The notes: generated from the sequence alone by a model not told the origin. DNA of 64,000 nucleotides from Streptomyces sp. NBC_00704 (GCF_036226605.1 NZ_CP109000.1:2724501-2788500); one strand, 5' to 3'; positions 10,970-21,823 are shown, counted from the stretch's first letter. Numbers and translations are program-made.

Positions 10970-11641
10970 TCACAGCCGCTTGACCCCCTTGATGCGTCCG
11001 GCCCGCGTGGCCCGCGACCGGGCGGCCTTCAGCTTGAGCCCGCCGCGCTGCCCGCCGATCCTCAGGCCGGTGCCGGAGGAGAGCCAGCCGGAGGAGATGT
11101 CGGGGCTCTTGGCGGCGGAGTTGGTCTCGGCGAGCGGGTCGTTGTCGGCCCGGCGCGCCAGGAACATGATCGCGGGGACCACGAACGGGGCGAGCAGCAG
11201 GTCGTACAGGGCGGCGGTGAACAGCAGCCCGGTGAGGCCCACGTGGCGGGCGGCGGTGTCGCCGACTAGGGCGCCCACCCCGGCGTACAGCAGGGTGGAG
11301 CCGACGGCGGCGGCGACGACCACGACCATCGGCCCGGTGGCCGACTTGATCTGCCCGGTCTCGGGCTTGATCAGCCCGGCGAGGTAGCCGATCACGCAGA
11401 GGACGAGGGCGTAGCGTCCGGCGGCGTGGTCGGCGGGCGGCGCGAGGTCGGCCAGCAGGCCGGCGCCGAAGCCGATGAGGGCGCCGCCGACATGGCCGTA
11501 CACCATGGCCAGGCCCAGGACGGTGAGCAGGAGGAGGTCGGGGACGGCGCCCGGGAGGTGGAGGCGGGCGAGGACGCTCACCTGGATCACCAGGGCGACG
11601 ACGACCAGCGGGACGGAGAGCAGGATCCGGTTGACGCGCAT
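10970..11641 (-). CDS. mreD: Rod shape-determining protein MreD
   Basis: A 223-residue integral membrane protein with about five or six hydrophobic helices (first at residues 5-22). It has the short polar loops typical of MreD and a basic C-terminal tail of about 50 residues that is longer than in rod-shaped bacteria. The family links MreC to the cytoplasmic wall-synthesis machinery. Its ATG is 15 nt downstream of the mreC stop, so the two are co-transcribed. Similarity in MreD is mostly one of topology, so the assignment rests on both topology and gene order. Confidence 0.93.
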   Translation of the reverse strand: MRVNRILLSVPLVVVALVIQVSVLARLHLPGAVPDLLLLTVLGLAMVYGHVGGALIGFGAGLLADLAPPADHAAGRYALVLCVIGYLAGLIKPETGQIKSATGPMVVVVAAAVGSTLLYAGVGALVGDTAARHVGLTGLLFTAALYDLLLAPFVVPAIMFLARRADNDPLAETNSAAKSPDISSGWLSSGTGLRIGGQRGGLKLKAARSRATRAGRIKGVKRL

Positions 11642-11656
11642 GGGGGTTGTCAGCTC

Positions 11657-12595
11657 CTACTGCTGCTGGCCGTCTACGGGTGCGTTCGCGTTCGGAGTGA
11701 CCGTGACGGTCACCGTCGGCGTGGGGACCGGTTTGGGCTTGGAGGGGAGCACGGTGTCGCGCGGGTCCTTCTTCGGGGCCTCGACGACGACGCCCACGAT
11801 GTCGAGCTTGGTGAAGCTGACGTACGGCGTGACGTAGAGGGTGCGGGTGAGGTCGCCGCCGGAGGGGTCGACGCGGGAGACGACGCCGACGGGGACGCCT
11901 GGCACGAAGGGCTTGTCGGCCTGCGAGCCGAAGGTGACCAGCCGGTCGCCCTTCTTCACGTCGGCCTTGCCGTTGAGCAGCTCGACGCGCAGCGGGCGGT
12001 CGCCCTGCCCGGAGGCGAAGCCGAGCTCGTCGGACGCCTCCATGCGGGTGCCGACGGTGAAGTCGGGGTCGCTGGCCAGCAGCACGGTCGCGGTGTCGGG
12101 GCCGACCGTGGTGACCCGTCCGACCAGTCCGTCCCCGTTGAGGACCGTCATGTCGCGCTTGACGCCGTCGTTGGCGCCGACGTCGATGGTGAGCGTCCAG
12201 GAGAAGCCCTGGGCCGCTCCTATCGCGATGACCTCCGCGCCCTTGATGCCGTACTGGCCGGTGCCGGCGATCTTCAGCATCTTGTCGAGCTGCGCCAGCC
12301 GGCTGCGGTTGCGGTCGTCGCTGCCGAGCTTCGCCTTGAGCGCCGCGTTCTCCTTCTCCAGCGCGGTGAGCCGGTCGTGGCGCTCCCCGGAGTCGCGGAC
12401 GGCCGAGCCGGCGTTGCCGACGGGGTCCACCGCCGACGACACTCCGTTCTCGATCGGGCCGAAGGCGGCGGCCGCGGCCTGCCGGGCGCCGTCGACCGGG
12501 GAGTCCTCCCCGCCCCGGATGTCCACCGTGATCAGCGCGAACGCTACGGCGATCAGCAGCACCAGGAGCAGCCGGCTCTCTCGTGTGTCCCTCAC
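11657..12595 (-). CDS. mreC: Rod shape-determining protein MreC
   Basis: A 312-residue protein with one N-terminal membrane helix (about residues 10-25). A predicted coiled coil follows (DRLTALEKENAALKAKL and what comes after, about residues 75-110), then the beta-rich extracytoplasmic MreC domain, which includes GDGLVGRVTTVGPDTATVLL. The C-terminus is a Thr/Pro/Val-rich tail (KPVPTPTVTVTV), probably disordered. In the family it scaffolds peptidoglycan synthesis complexes outside the membrane. It is separated from mreB by 221 nt containing a hairpin, so transcription of mreCD-pbp2-rodA may be partly independent of mreB. Confidence 0.95.
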   Translation of the reverse strand: MRDTRESRLLLVLLIAVAFALITVDIRGGEDSPVDGARQAAAAAFGPIENGVSSAVDPVGNAGSAVRDSGERHDRLTALEKENAALKAKLGSDDRNRSRLAQLDKMLKIAGTGQYGIKGAEVIAIGAAQGFSWTLTIDVGANDGVKRDMTVLNGDGLVGRVTTVGPDTATVLLASDPDFTVGTRMEASDELGFASGQGDRPLRVELLNGKADVKKGDRLVTFGSQADKPFVPGVPVGVVSRVDPSGGDLTRTLYVTPYVSFTKLDIVGVVVEAPKKDPRDTVLPSKPKPVPTPTVTVTVTPNANAPVDGQQQ

Positions 12596-12766
12596 GTGCG
12601 GCGGCCGTGCCCTTCCTCGAGAGAAATACCAGAACAGAAATCAGGAAGCAGGTGGGGTGGAGCAGTTGTCGGAATGCGATGTTCGGGTGCGGATCGGGAA
12701 TTGCGGCAGCCCCGGGCCGGGATGGCCGAGGGCGCTTTATGGGAGCCTATGCCGCGATATCAACGA

Positions 12767-12802
12767 TCCGCCGCACGAGAGGAGATCATCTCGTACGGCG
12801 GA
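12767..12802 (-). terminator. Hairpin downstream of mreB
   Basis: The arms 12767-12780 and 12789-12802 pair at 13 of 14 positions around an 8-nt loop, beginning just after the mreB stop at 12817. There is no T run. It could end most mreB transcripts before mreC. Confidence 0.55.
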
Positions 12803-12816
12803 ATCGAAGCGTTACG

Positions 12817-13836
12817 TCATCTGCGCGGCGCGGCGTCCAGGACCTGCTGGAGCGCCTCGAATTCCTCGACGCACTTCCCGGAGCCGAGGGCGACGCTGTC
12901 CAGCGGGTCCTCGGCGATGTGGATGGGCATGCCGGTCTCCCGGCGCAGCCGCTCGTCCAGGCCGCGCAGCAGGGCTCCGCCGCCGGTCAGAACGATTCCC
13001 CGGTCCATGATGTCGCCGGACAGCTCCGGCGGGCACTTGTCGAGGGTGGTCTTCACCGCGTCCACGATCGCGTTGACCGGTTCCTCGATCGCCTTGCGCA
13101 CCTCGGCGGCCGAGATGACGACGGTCTTGGGCAGTCCGGAGACGAGGTCGCGGCCACGGATTTCGGTGTGCTGGTCGTCGTCGAGGTCGTACGCCGAACC
13201 GATCGTGATCTTGATCTGTTCGGCGGTCCGCTCACCGAGGAGGAGGCTGTACTCCTTCTTGATGTGCTGGATGATCGCGTTGTCCAGTTCATCGCCGGCG
13301 ACGCGGATGGACTGGGCGGTGACGATGCCGCCGAGCGAGATGACCGCGACCTCCGTGGTGCCGCCGCCGATGTCCACCACCATGTTGCCCGTGGCCTCGT
13401 GGACCGGCAGGCCGGAGCCGATGGCCGCGGCCATGGGCTCCTCGATGATGTGCACCTGGCGGGCGCCGGCCTGGGTCGACGCCTCGATGACGGCACGGCG
13501 CTCGACGCCCGTGATGCCCGAGGGCACACAGACGACGACCCGCGGCCGAGCAAGATACCGCCGCTTGTGGATCTTCAGGATGAAGTAGCGGAGCATCCGC
13601 TCGGTGATCTCGAAGTCGGCGATCACGCCGTCCTTCAGCGGACGCACGGCAACGATGTTGCCGGGCGTGCGCCCGATCATCTTCTTCGCTTCGGCGCCGA
13701 CCGCGAGAATGCCACCGGTGTTGGTGTTGATCGCGACGACGGACGGCTCGTTGAGTACGATCCCGCGACCCCTGACGTACACCAGCGTGTTGGCGGTCCC
13801 GAGGTCGACAGCCATGTCACGGCCGATGAACGACAT
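12817..13836 (-). CDS. mreB: Actin-like cell-shape protein MreB
   Basis: A 339-residue bacterial actin. The phosphate-binding loops are visible as [10 protein letters not shown] near the N-terminus and [14 protein letters not shown] near residue 155, with the ATP-site block [14 protein letters not shown] near residue 285. MreB polymerises on the membrane; in Streptomyces it acts chiefly in spore wall thickening rather than hyphal tip growth. I chose the ATG at 13836 (MSFIGRD) because GGGGA lies 5 nt upstream. An in-frame ATG four codons earlier (13848, MGNSMSF) is an alternative used in some annotations. A longer in-frame reading to 13950 is not supported. Confidence 0.97.
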   Translation of the reverse strand: MSFIGRDMAVDLGTANTLVYVRGRGIVLNEPSVVAINTNTGGILAVGAEAKKMIGRTPGNIVAVRPLKDGVIADFEITERMLRYFILKIHKRRYLARPRVVVCVPSGITGVERRAVIEASTQAGARQVHIIEEPMAAAIGSGLPVHEATGNMVVDIGGGTTEVAVISLGGIVTAQSIRVAGDELDNAIIQHIKKEYSLLLGERTAEQIKITIGSAYDLDDDQHTEIRGRDLVSGLPKTVVISAAEVRKAIEEPVNAIVDAVKTTLDKCPPELSGDIMDRGIVLTGGGALLRGLDERLRRETGMPIHIAEDPLDSVALGSGKCVEEFEALQQVLDAAPRR

Positions 13837-14070
13837 TGAGTTCCCCATCAGGATTCGACTGGCCTTCCATGAGCTTTGAGGGCTTATCAGGTCGGCGAGG
13901 TGGGTGCTGTGACGTGAAGGCTTCCATCGTAAACGCGCCTGCACGGACACGGCGGAGCGGTCTCCGCCATTGTTTGCAGATGCTGTGCGGGTTCGCTTCC
14001 GGAGACGGGCGTTCGGGGGCTCACGTTCCCTCGATCGCCCGCTTCAGCCCCTTCCGCGACCGCAGCGGGA

Positions 14071-14484
14071 TCAGGCCCGGCCGGGGAAGAAGATCTTCAC
14101 CTCGCGCTCGGCGGACTCCTCGGAGTCCGAGGCGTGGATCAGGTTCTCCCGGACGATGACGCCGAAGTCGCCGCGGATGGAGCCGGGGGCGGCGGCGATC
14201 GGGTCCGTCGGGCCGGCCAGGGCGCGCACGCCCTCGATGACCCGCTCGCCCTCGACGATCAGCGCCACGACCGGACCGGAGGCCATGAACTGCACCAGCG
14301 GCTCGTAGAACGGCTTGCCCTTGTGCTCGCCGTAGTGCTGCTCCAGCGTGTCCTGGTCCAGCGTGCGCAGCTCCAGCGCGGTGATCTGCCAGCCGGCCTT
14401 GCGCTCGATACGGCTGATGATCTCGCCGGTCAGGCCACGACGGACGGCGTCGGGCTTGAGCAGGACGAGGGTGCGCTGGGTCAC
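14071..14484 (-). CDS. ndk: Nucleoside diphosphate kinase
   Basis: A 137-residue protein matching the usual length of the family, beginning with a GTG codon (TQRTLVLLKPDAVRRGL). The catalytic phospho-histidine is in NLIHASDS near residue 117. It exchanges the gamma phosphate between NTPs and NDPs to balance nucleotide pools. It lies downstream of the DUF4233 gene by 94 nt and may be read from folC. Confidence 0.97.
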   Translation of the reverse strand: MTQRTLVLLKPDAVRRGLTGEIISRIERKAGWQITALELRTLDQDTLEQHYGEHKGKPFYEPLVQFMASGPVVALIVEGERVIEGVRALAGPTDPIAAAPGSIRGDFGVIVRENLIHASDSEESAEREVKIFFPGRA

Positions 14485-14578
14485 GAGGGGGCTCCTTCTA
14501 CTGCCGGTGTTCCGGCGCCGGTGCTCTGGCGCCGCCAGGTGCGGTGGGATGAGGTTACAGGTCCGGTCCGGGCGCTCG

Positions 14579-14944
14579 TCACGCAGCGTCAGCGGTATCC
14601 GCAGAGGTCGCGGAGGCCTGTGCGGCGAAGCGGGCTCTGGCCTCGTCGACCTTTCTGCCGTAGTGCACCGACGCCCACCACAGCGCCCCGAAGAGCACGC
14701 CCATGAAGAACATGACCGGGACGAAGAAGCCGGACGCGACGAGGGCGATCTGCAGCGCCCAGCCGAGGGCGACCCCGCCCGGCCGGGTGACCATGCCGCA
14801 CAGCAGCACGCTGAGCAGCATGGCGATGCCGCACACCGTCCACACCGTGGACGGGGACAGGTCGGAGTCCTTCATGGCGACCAGGCCGGCGAAGCCGATG
14901 ACGAAGAACTCGCCGATCAGGGTCGAGGAGCAGAGCGTACGCAT
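14579..14944 (-). CDS. DUF4233 small membrane protein
   Basis: A 121-residue protein with four hydrophobic segments (about residues 8-24, 32-50, 55-72 and 76-92) and a charged, Ala-rich tail. It matches the DUF4233 family, which in actinobacteria is almost always directly downstream of folC, as here (8 nt gap). No function is known. The tight spacing implies co-transcription with folC. Confidence 0.85.
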   Translation of the reverse strand: MRTLCSSTLIGEFFVIGFAGLVAMKDSDLSPSTVWTVCGIAMLLSVLLCGMVTRPGGVALGWALQIALVASGFFVPVMFFMGVLFGALWWASVHYGRKVDEARARFAAQASATSADTADAA

Positions 14945-14952
14945 GGCGGGCC

Positions 14953-16485
14953 TCAGCCCTTCCCGAGGAGCAGGCGCGCCTCGCCGACGGTGATGACGGA
15001 ACCGGTGACCAGGACGCCTCCGCCGGAGAACTCGCCCTCCTCCTCGGAGAGCGTGATCGCCGCCTCCAGGGCGTCGGGCAGCCGCGGCTCGACCTGGACG
15101 CGGTCGTCGCCGAACACCTCGACGGCGATCGCGGCCAGCTCGTCGGCGTCCATCGCGCGATGGCTGGCGTTCTGCGTGATCACGACCTCGGCGAAGATCG
15201 GCTCGAAGGCCTCCAGGAGCCCGCGCACGTTCTTGTCGCCGCTGGCCCCGACCACCCCGATCAGCCGGGAGAAGTCGAACGCCTCCCGGACGGCCTCGGC
15301 GGTGGCCCGGGCGCCGGCCGGGTTGTGGGCGGCGTCCAGGACGACGGTCGGGGAACGGCGGACGACTTCGAGGCGGCCCGGCGAGGTGACGGCGGCGAAG
15401 GCCTTGCGGACGGTGTCGATGTCGAGCGGCTCGGGCCGCTGCGAGCCGACGCCGAAGAACGCCTCGACGGCGGCGAGCGCGACGGCCGCGTTGTGCGCCT
15501 GGTAGGGGCCGTGCAGCGGCAGGTACACCTCGGGGTACTCGCCGCCCAGCCCGCGCAGGGTGACCAGCTGGCCGCCGACGGCGACCTGGCGGGCGACCAC
15601 GCCGAACTCCAGCCCTTCGCGGGCCACGGTCGCATCGACCTCGACGGCCTTCTTCAGCAGCACCTGCGCCGCGTCGACGGGCTGCTGGGCGAGGATGACG
15701 GTGGCGTCCTGCTTGACGATCCCGCCCTTCTCGGCGGCGATCTCGGCGGTCGTCTCCCCCAGCCGGTCGGTGTGGTCCAGGTCGATGGGCGTGACGACGG
15801 CGACGTCACCGTCGATCACGTTCGTGGCGTCCCACGAGCCGCCCATGCCGACCTCCACCACGGCCACGTCCACGGGCGCGTCGGCGAACGCGGCGTACGC
15901 CATGCCGGTGAGCACCTCGAAGAACGACAGCCGGTACTCCTGCGCGGCGTCGACCATGTCGACGTACGGCTTGACGTCCCGGTACGTCTCGATGAACCGC
16001 TCGGCGGAGATCGGGGCGCCGTCCAGGCTGATCCGCTCGGTGATCGACTGCACGTGCGGGCTCGTGTACCGGCCGGTGCGCAGCTCGAACGCGCCGAGCA
16101 GCGCCTCGATCATGCGGGCGGTGGACGTCTTGCCGTTGGTGCCCGTGATGTGGATCGACGGGTAGGAACGCTGCGGGTCCCCCAGCACGTCCATCAGCGC
16201 GGCGATCCGGTCGACGGAGGGCTCCAGCTTGGTCTCGCCCCAGCGGGTGGCCAGCTCCGCCTCGACCTCGCGCAGGGCCTTGTCGACCTCGGGATCCTCG
16301 GGGCGCGCGGGCACATCGGCCTGCGGCGCGCCGCCCCGGGTGCGCAGGGTGCGGCTGCCTGCCTCGATGACCGCGAGATCGGGATCGCGGTCGGTCTCCT
16401 CGGCGATGATCTCGTCGAAGGGATCGAGGGGGTCGAAGGGGGCGGGCAGGTCGTCGTGGTTGCCGTTCGGGGGGAGCTCGCTCAC
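14953..16485 (-). CDS. folC: Folylpolyglutamate/dihydrofolate synthase
   Basis: A 510-residue Mur-ligase-type enzyme starting at a GTG. The first 75 residues are an acidic extension; the ATP-binding P-loop is in SIHITGTNGKTSTARMIE near residue 115. The family motifs SPHVQSITERI and LDAAHNPAGA follow. It adds glutamate to folates, and in many bacteria also forms dihydrofolate from dihydropteroate. It is downstream of valS, with a strong hairpin between them, so it probably has its own promoter in that gap. Confidence 0.95.
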   Translation of the reverse strand: MSELPPNGNHDDLPAPFDPLDPFDEIIAEETDRDPDLAVIEAGSRTLRTRGGAPQADVPARPEDPEVDKALREVEAELATRWGETKLEPSVDRIAALMDVLGDPQRSYPSIHITGTNGKTSTARMIEALLGAFELRTGRYTSPHVQSITERISLDGAPISAERFIETYRDVKPYVDMVDAAQEYRLSFFEVLTGMAYAAFADAPVDVAVVEVGMGGSWDATNVIDGDVAVVTPIDLDHTDRLGETTAEIAAEKGGIVKQDATVILAQQPVDAAQVLLKKAVEVDATVAREGLEFGVVARQVAVGGQLVTLRGLGGEYPEVYLPLHGPYQAHNAAVALAAVEAFFGVGSQRPEPLDIDTVRKAFAAVTSPGRLEVVRRSPTVVLDAAHNPAGARATAEAVREAFDFSRLIGVVGASGDKNVRGLLEAFEPIFAEVVITQNASHRAMDADELAAIAVEVFGDDRVQVEPRLPDALEAAITLSEEEGEFSGGGVLVTGSVITVGEARLLLGKG

Positions 16486-16550
16486 GGGGTCAGTCTACGG
16501 ACGGGCGGTGACAGAGGCGGGCGGAGGTGGCGGAGACGGACGGAGAAGGG

Positions 16551-16600
16551 CGAAGGCCCCCGGAATCGTGCCGGCGGTGTGCCGGTCCCGGGGGCCTTCG
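16551..16600 (-). terminator. valS terminator
   Basis: A 13-bp perfect GC-rich stem (16551-16563 with 16588-16600) around a 24-nt loop, directly after the valS stop. Flanking GACGGA and TCCGTC can extend it with an internal loop. Confidence 0.75.
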
Positions 16601-16614
16601 TCCGTCGCGGTGTC

Positions 16615-19239
16615 CTACGCCTGCGGCAGGCGCTCCAGCTGGCTCTGGATGCGGGCGATGTCCTCGTCCGCCTTGGCGAGGCGTCCGCGGATCTTGTCGA
16701 CCACGTTGTCCGGGGCCTTGGCGAGGAACGCCTCGTTGCCGAGCTTGGCGTGGGCCTGGGCCTTCTCCTTCTCGGCCGCCGCGAGGTCCTTGGCCAGGCG
16801 CTTGCGCTCCGCGGCCACGTCGATGGTGCCCGACAGGTCGAGGGCGACCGTGGCGCCCGCGACGGGCAGGGTCGCCGTGGCGGAGAAGCTCTCGCCCTCG
16901 GGCTGAAGGCGCAGCAGCTGCCGGATGGCGGCCTCGTGGGACGCCAGCGCCGTGCCGTCGAGCGTCAGGCGGGCGGGGACCCGCTGGCCCGGCTGGAGGC
17001 CCTGGTCGGCACGGAAGCGGCGGACCTCGGTGATCACCGACTGGAGGCTCTCGATCTCACGCTCCGCCGCGGCGTCCCGGAAACCCGAGTCGGTCGGCCA
17101 CTCGGCGACGACGACGGACTCGCCGCCGGTCAGCGTCGTCCACAGCGTCTCCGTGACGAACGGGACGACGGGGTGCAGCAGCTTCAGCGTGACGTCGAGG
17201 ACCTCGCCCAGGACGCGGCCGGAAACCTTCGCGGGCTCGCCGCCGGCCATGAACGTCGTCTTGGACAGCTCGACGTACCAGTCGAAGACCTCGTCCCAGG
17301 CGAAGTGGAAGAGCGTGTCGGAGAGCTTCGCGAACTGGAAGTCCTCGTAGAGCGCGTCGACTTCGGCGACGACGGAGTTGAGACGGGAGAGGATCCAGCG
17401 GTCGGTCGCCGACAGCTTCTCGGCGTCCGGCAGCGGTCCGTCGACAGTGGCGCCGTTCATCAGCGCGAAGCGGGTGGCGTTCCAGATCTTGTTGGCGAAG
17501 TTGCGCGAGCCCTGGACCCAGTCCTCGCCGATCGGGACGTCGACACCGGGGTTGGCGCCGCGCGCGAGGGTGAAGCGGAGCGCGTCGGAGCCGTACTTGT
17601 CCATCCAGTCGAGCGGGTTGACCGCGTTGCCGAAGGACTTCGACATCTTCTTGCCGAACTGGTCGCGGACCATGCCGTGCAGGGCGATGGTGCGGAACGG
17701 CGGGGTGCCGTCCATCGCGTACAGGCCGAACATCATCATCCGGGCGACCCAGAAGAAGAGGATGTCGTAGCCGGTGACCAGGACGGAGTTCGGGTAGAAC
17801 TTCGCGAGCGACTCGGTCTGTTCGGGCCAGCCGAGCGTGGAGAACGGCCACAGGCCGGAGGAGAACCAGGTGTCGAGGACGTCGGTGTCCTGACGCCAGC
17901 CCTCACCGGTGGGCGCCTCGTCGTCGGGGCCGACGCAGACGACCTCGCCGTTCGGGCCGTACCAGACCGGGATGCGGTGGCCCCACCACAGCTGCCGCGA
18001 GATGCACCAGTCGTGCAGGTTGTCGACCCAGTCGAAGTAGCGCTTCTCCATCTCCTGCGGGTGGATCTTGACGCGGCCGTCGCGGACGGCGTCGCCGGCG
18101 GCCTTCGCCAGCGGACCGACCTTGACCCACCACTGCATGGACAGGCGCGGCTCGATCGTCGTCTTGCAGCGCGAGCAGTGGCCGACGGAGTGGACGTAGG
18201 GGCGCTTCTCGGCGACGATCCGGCCCTCGGCGCGCAGGGCGGCGACGATGGCGGAGCGGGCCTCCAGCCGGTCCAGGCCCTGGAAGGGGCCGTGGGCGGT
18301 GATGACCGCGTGCTCGTCCATGACGGTGAGCGACGGCAGGTTGTGGCGCTGGCCGATCTCGAAGTCGTTCGGGTCGTGCGCCGGCGTCACCTTGACCGCG
18401 CCGGTGCCGAACTCGGGGTCGACGTGGGTGTCGGCGACGACCGGGATGGAGCGGTCGGTCAGCGGCAGACGGATCTCCGTGCCGACCAGGTGCTTGTAGC
18501 GCTCGTCGTCGGGGTGGACGGCGACGGCGGTGTCGCCGAGCATCGTCTCCGCGCGCGTGGTGGCGACGACGATGGTGGCGTCCCCCTCGCCGTACTTCAT
18601 GGAGACGAGTTCGCCGTCGTCGTCCTGGTACTCGACCTCGATGTCCGAGATCGCCGTCAGGCAGCGCGGACACCAGTTGATGATGCGCTCGGCGCGGTAG
18701 ATCAGCTCGTCGTCGTAGAGCCTCTTGAAGATGGTCTGGACGGCCTGCGACAGCCCTTCGTCCATCGTGAAGCGCTCGCGCGACCAGGCGACGCCGTCGC
18801 CCAGACGGCGCATCTGGCCGCTGATCTGGCCGCCGGACTCGCCCTTCCACTGCCAGACGCGCTCGACGAACGCCTCCCGGCCGAGGTCGTGACGGGACTT
18901 GCCCTCCTTGCCGAGTTCACGCTCGACGACGTTCTGCGTGGCGATGCCGGCATGGTCCATGCCCGGCTGCCAGAGGGTCTCGAAGCCCTGCATGCGCTTG
19001 CGGCGGGTGAGCGCGTCGATGAGGGTGTGCTCGAAGGCGTGCCCGAGGTGCAGGCTGCCCGTGACGTTGGGCGGGGGGATGACGACGGTGTACGGAGGCT
19101 TCTCGCTCTTGGCGTCCGCCTCGAAGTAGCCCCGCTCCACCCAGCGCTCGTACAGCGGCCCCTCTACGTCGGCCGGCGCGTACTGGGTCGGCAGTTCGGT
19201 GTGGGGCGCTGATGGCTGCTGCTGAGCGTTCTCGGTCAC
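16615..19239 (-). CDS. valS: Valyl-tRNA synthetase
   Basis: An 874-residue class Ia synthetase. The HIGH-type motif is HLGH at residues 64-67 within [13 protein letters not shown], and the KMSKS loop ([10 protein letters not shown]) lies near residue 530. An editing CP1 domain is between them, and a C-terminal coiled coil closes the protein ([20 protein letters not shown]). It charges tRNA-Val. The ATG at 19239 follows an upstream region shared with a divergent gene. I looked for a T-box on the valS strand and saw none. Confidence 0.97.
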   Translation of the reverse strand: MTENAQQQPSAPHTELPTQYAPADVEGPLYERWVERGYFEADAKSEKPPYTVVIPPPNVTGSLHLGHAFEHTLIDALTRRKRMQGFETLWQPGMDHAGIATQNVVERELGKEGKSRHDLGREAFVERVWQWKGESGGQISGQMRRLGDGVAWSRERFTMDEGLSQAVQTIFKRLYDDELIYRAERIINWCPRCLTAISDIEVEYQDDDGELVSMKYGEGDATIVVATTRAETMLGDTAVAVHPDDERYKHLVGTEIRLPLTDRSIPVVADTHVDPEFGTGAVKVTPAHDPNDFEIGQRHNLPSLTVMDEHAVITAHGPFQGLDRLEARSAIVAALRAEGRIVAEKRPYVHSVGHCSRCKTTIEPRLSMQWWVKVGPLAKAAGDAVRDGRVKIHPQEMEKRYFDWVDNLHDWCISRQLWWGHRIPVWYGPNGEVVCVGPDDEAPTGEGWRQDTDVLDTWFSSGLWPFSTLGWPEQTESLAKFYPNSVLVTGYDILFFWVARMMMFGLYAMDGTPPFRTIALHGMVRDQFGKKMSKSFGNAVNPLDWMDKYGSDALRFTLARGANPGVDVPIGEDWVQGSRNFANKIWNATRFALMNGATVDGPLPDAEKLSATDRWILSRLNSVVAEVDALYEDFQFAKLSDTLFHFAWDEVFDWYVELSKTTFMAGGEPAKVSGRVLGEVLDVTLKLLHPVVPFVTETLWTTLTGGESVVVAEWPTDSGFRDAAAEREIESLQSVITEVRRFRADQGLQPGQRVPARLTLDGTALASHEAAIRQLLRLQPEGESFSATATLPVAGATVALDLSGTIDVAAERKRLAKDLAAAEKEKAQAHAKLGNEAFLAKAPDNVVDKIRGRLAKADEDIARIQSQLERLPQA

Positions 19240-19375
19240 GGGCCCAGTTTAGGGGTGTCACCGCGCGGTCCCGAAACGTGTTTCCTCTGTAACGGTGGGG
19301 CCCCCACTGCCGTGCCCGCGGGGGCTCTGCGCCAGGATGTGAAAAACGCATAAGCATCTGGAGGGGAACCCAGGA

Positions 19376-20371
19376 ATGAGTCACAACCAGCCGGGCCCGT
19401 ACGGTGGGCAGCCCCAGCAGCCCGGACCGTACGGCCAGCCCGGTCCGTACGGTCAGCCGCCCCAGGCGCCGCAGCCCGGCTACGGCTACCCCCAGCCGCC
19501 CACCGCCCCGCAGCCCGGCTACGGCTATCCGGCGCAGCCCCCGCAGGGCGTGCCCCCGCAGGCCCCGCCCTACGGCCAGCAGCCGCCGTACGGCCAGCCC
19601 CCTTACGGGCAGCAGCCGCCCTACGGCCAGCCCCAGCCCCCCTACGGCGTCCCGCAGCCGCCGGCGGGCGGCCGCGGCAAGAAGACGGCCGCCATCGTCG
19701 TCGGCGCGGTCGCGGTCGTGGCCGCGCTGGGCGTCGGCGCCTACCTCGTGATCGGCGGAGGCGGCGGCGCGGGCGGCCTCAAGGACGACGGCCCGCACAC
19801 ACTGACGACCCCCGGGACCGCCCTGACCGACTACAACCGGGTCACGGACGACGGCGCGAGCGCCGGCAAGGACTCGGCCGCCGACCTGGCGAAGACCGGC
19901 GTCCAGGACGGCAAGTCCGTCATCGGCGTCTACACGACGGCGGACCTGAGCGGGTACGACCCGGCCGACCCGAGCACCGCGCCCGACGCGTCCGAGCTGG
20001 CCACCTCGAAGACCATCACCTTCGCCGGCGCCTACGGCAAGATCGCCGACCCGGAGGCGACGCTGGACCTGTTCTTCGCCAACTTCAAGAAGTCGTCCGA
20101 GAAGAGCTCGTCCGGCTCCGCGGAGGCCGACAAGGGCGAGCTGATCGGCGAGGCCGAGAAGGCCGACCTCGACGGCGCGGTCATGAAGTGCCAGGCGGCC
20201 AAGGGGAAGAACAAGGTCACCCAGAAGGAGAAGACCGACTGGTTCTGCGCCTGGGCGGACTACAGCACCATCGCCATGGTGTCGCCGGGCGACGCCACGA
20301 AGGACGTCAGCAAGGACGTGGCGATCGACATCACCAAGCGGCTGCGCGAGCAGATCCGCGTCGGGGTGTGA
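19376..20371 (+). CDS. Proline/tyrosine-rich single-pass membrane protein
   Basis: A 331-residue protein whose first 100 residues are low-complexity repeats of PYGQP and QPGYGYP type. One membrane helix follows (about residues 105-127, AAIVVGAVAVVAALGVGAYLV), then a Gly-rich linker and a soluble, presumably extracellular, domain of about 190 residues. This topology is common in actinobacteria and often described as a DUF4352- or lipoprotein-like sensor, but I recognise no named domain. GGAGGGG about 9 nt upstream supports the ATG. It is divergent from valS and convergent with clpX, sharing a 22-bp terminator with the latter. Confidence 0.85.
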   Translation: MSHNQPGPYGGQPQQPGPYGQPGPYGQPPQAPQPGYGYPQPPTAPQPGYGYPAQPPQGVPPQAPPYGQQPPYGQPPYGQQPPYGQPQPPYGVPQPPAGGRGKKTAAIVVGAVAVVAALGVGAYLVIGGGGGAGGLKDDGPHTLTTPGTALTDYNRVTDDGASAGKDSAADLAKTGVQDGKSVIGVYTTADLSGYDPADPSTAPDASELATSKTITFAGAYGKIADPEATLDLFFANFKKSSEKSSSGSAEADKGELIGEAEKADLDGAVMKCQAAKGKNKVTQKEKTDWFCAWADYSTIAMVSPGDATKDVSKDVAIDITKRLREQIRVGV

Positions 20372-20384
20372 CGACCCGCTCCGC

Positions 20385-20431
20385 GCGTACAGGAGGGGCC
20401 CCGGTCGGTGACCGGGGCCCCTCCTGTACGC
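20385..20431. terminator. Bidirectional terminator, plus-strand gene and clpX
   Basis: A perfect 22-bp stem (20385-20406 with 20410-20431) with a 3-nt loop, between convergent genes ending at 20371 and 20439. One of the strongest hairpins in the window. Confidence 0.9.
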
Positions 20432-20438
20432 ATGCCGG

Positions 20439-21728
20439 CTAGGCGGTCTTCGCCTCGCCCGGGCCGCGGCCGCCGCGGGCGTCGCGCGGGATCAGGGTCG
20501 GGTTGACGTTGGAGAGCACCACGTCCGCCGTGATGACCACGCGGGCCACGTCCTTGCGGGACGGGACCTCGTACATCACCGCCTGGAGGACCTCCTCCAT
20601 GATCGCGCGCAGGCCGCGCGCGCCGGTCTGGCGCAGGATGGCCTGGTCGGCGATGGCCTCCAGGGCCTCACGCTCGAAGTCCAGCTCCACGCCGTCGAGT
20701 TCGAAGAGCCGCTGGTACTGCTTGACCAGCGCGTTGCGCGGCTCGATCAGGATCTGCAGCAGCGCCTCGCGGTCCAGGTTGTGGACCGAGGTGATGACGG
20801 GCAGACGGCCGATGAACTCCGGGATCATGCCGAACTTGACCAGGTCCTCGGGCATGACGGCCTCGAACTGGTCCTTGGACTCCAGCTCGCGCTTGGAGCG
20901 GATCGTCGCGCCGAAGCCGATGCCCTTGGCGCCGGCCCGGGTCTCGATGATCTTCTCCAGACCGGAGAACGCGCCGCCCACGATGAACAGCACGTTCGTG
21001 GTGTCGATCTGGATGAACTCCTGGTGCGGGTGCTTGCGTCCGCCCTGCGGCGGGACCGAGGCGGTGGTGCCCTCGAGGATCTTCAGCAGCGCCTGCTGGA
21101 CGCCCTCGCCCGACACGTCGCGGGTGATGGAGGGGTTCTCGCTCTTGCGCGCGACCTTGTCGATCTCGTCGATGTAGATGATCCCGGTCTCGGCCTTCTT
21201 GACGTCGTAGTCGGCCGCCTGGATCAGCTTCAGCAGGATGTTCTCGACGTCCTCGCCGACGTAACCCGCCTCGGTGAGCGCCGTCGCGTCGGCGATCGCG
21301 AAGGGGACGTTCAGCATGCGCGCCAGGGTCTGCGCGAGCAGCGTCTTGCCCGAGCCCGTGGGGCCGAGCAGGAGGATGTTGGACTTCGCCAACTCGATGG
21401 CGTCCTCACGCCCTTGGGCGCTTGCGTTCTCGCCGGCCTGGACGCGCTTGTAGTGGTTGTACACCGCGACCGACAGGGCCTTCTTGGCGGGCTCCTGGCC
21501 CACCACGTAGCCCTCGAGGAACTCGTAGATCTCGCGGGGCTTGGGGAGTTCCTCCCAGCGGACCTCGCTCGTCTCCGCGAGTTCTTCCTCGATGATCTCG
21601 TTGCAGAGGTCGATGCACTCGTCGCAGATGTAGACACCGGGCCCTGCGATGAGCTTCTTGACCTGCTTCTGGCTCTTGCCGCAGAACGAGCACTTGAGCA
21701 GATCGCCGCCGTCACCGATGCGTGCCAC
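20439..21728 (-). CDS. clpX: ATP-dependent Clp protease ATP-binding subunit ClpX
   Basis: A 429-residue AAA+ unfoldase. The N-terminal zinc-binding domain has Cys 13, 16, 35 and 38 (CSFCGK, ICDECI). Walker A is GPTGSGKT at 122-129, and Walker B is IIYIDEIDK near residue 185. ClpX recognises tagged substrates and feeds them to ClpP. It lies downstream of clpP2 but is cut off by a 23-bp hairpin, so it is probably transcribed separately, as known in Streptomyces. Confidence 0.98.
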   Translation of the reverse strand: MARIGDGGDLLKCSFCGKSQKQVKKLIAGPGVYICDECIDLCNEIIEEELAETSEVRWEELPKPREIYEFLEGYVVGQEPAKKALSVAVYNHYKRVQAGENASAQGREDAIELAKSNILLLGPTGSGKTLLAQTLARMLNVPFAIADATALTEAGYVGEDVENILLKLIQAADYDVKKAETGIIYIDEIDKVARKSENPSITRDVSGEGVQQALLKILEGTTASVPPQGGRKHPHQEFIQIDTTNVLFIVGGAFSGLEKIIETRAGAKGIGFGATIRSKRELESKDQFEAVMPEDLVKFGMIPEFIGRLPVITSVHNLDREALLQILIEPRNALVKQYQRLFELDGVELDFEREALEAIADQAILRQTGARGLRAIMEEVLQAVMYEVPSRKDVARVVITADVVLSNVNPTLIPRDARGGRGPGEAKTA

Positions 21729-21823
21729 GGTGTGCTTCCCCTTCGCCTGGGAGACGACTGGACGCTTACGAATCCAGCGGCTCCTGGTGCTGCCTTATTC
21801 CGACGGTACCTTGCCCGGCCCCC

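Noticed and set aside
15160..19212. Open frame of 1350 codons opposite folC and valS
   Set aside because: It is the antisense shadow of two well-identified genes. High GC at third positions makes stop codons rare in that frame, and the translation is low-complexity Arg/Asp/Gly/Val.
19240..19375. T-box riboswitch for valS
   Set aside because: A GGTGTCACCGCG-like string occurs, but on the strand opposite to valS. No specifier loop or antiterminator is visible on the valS strand.
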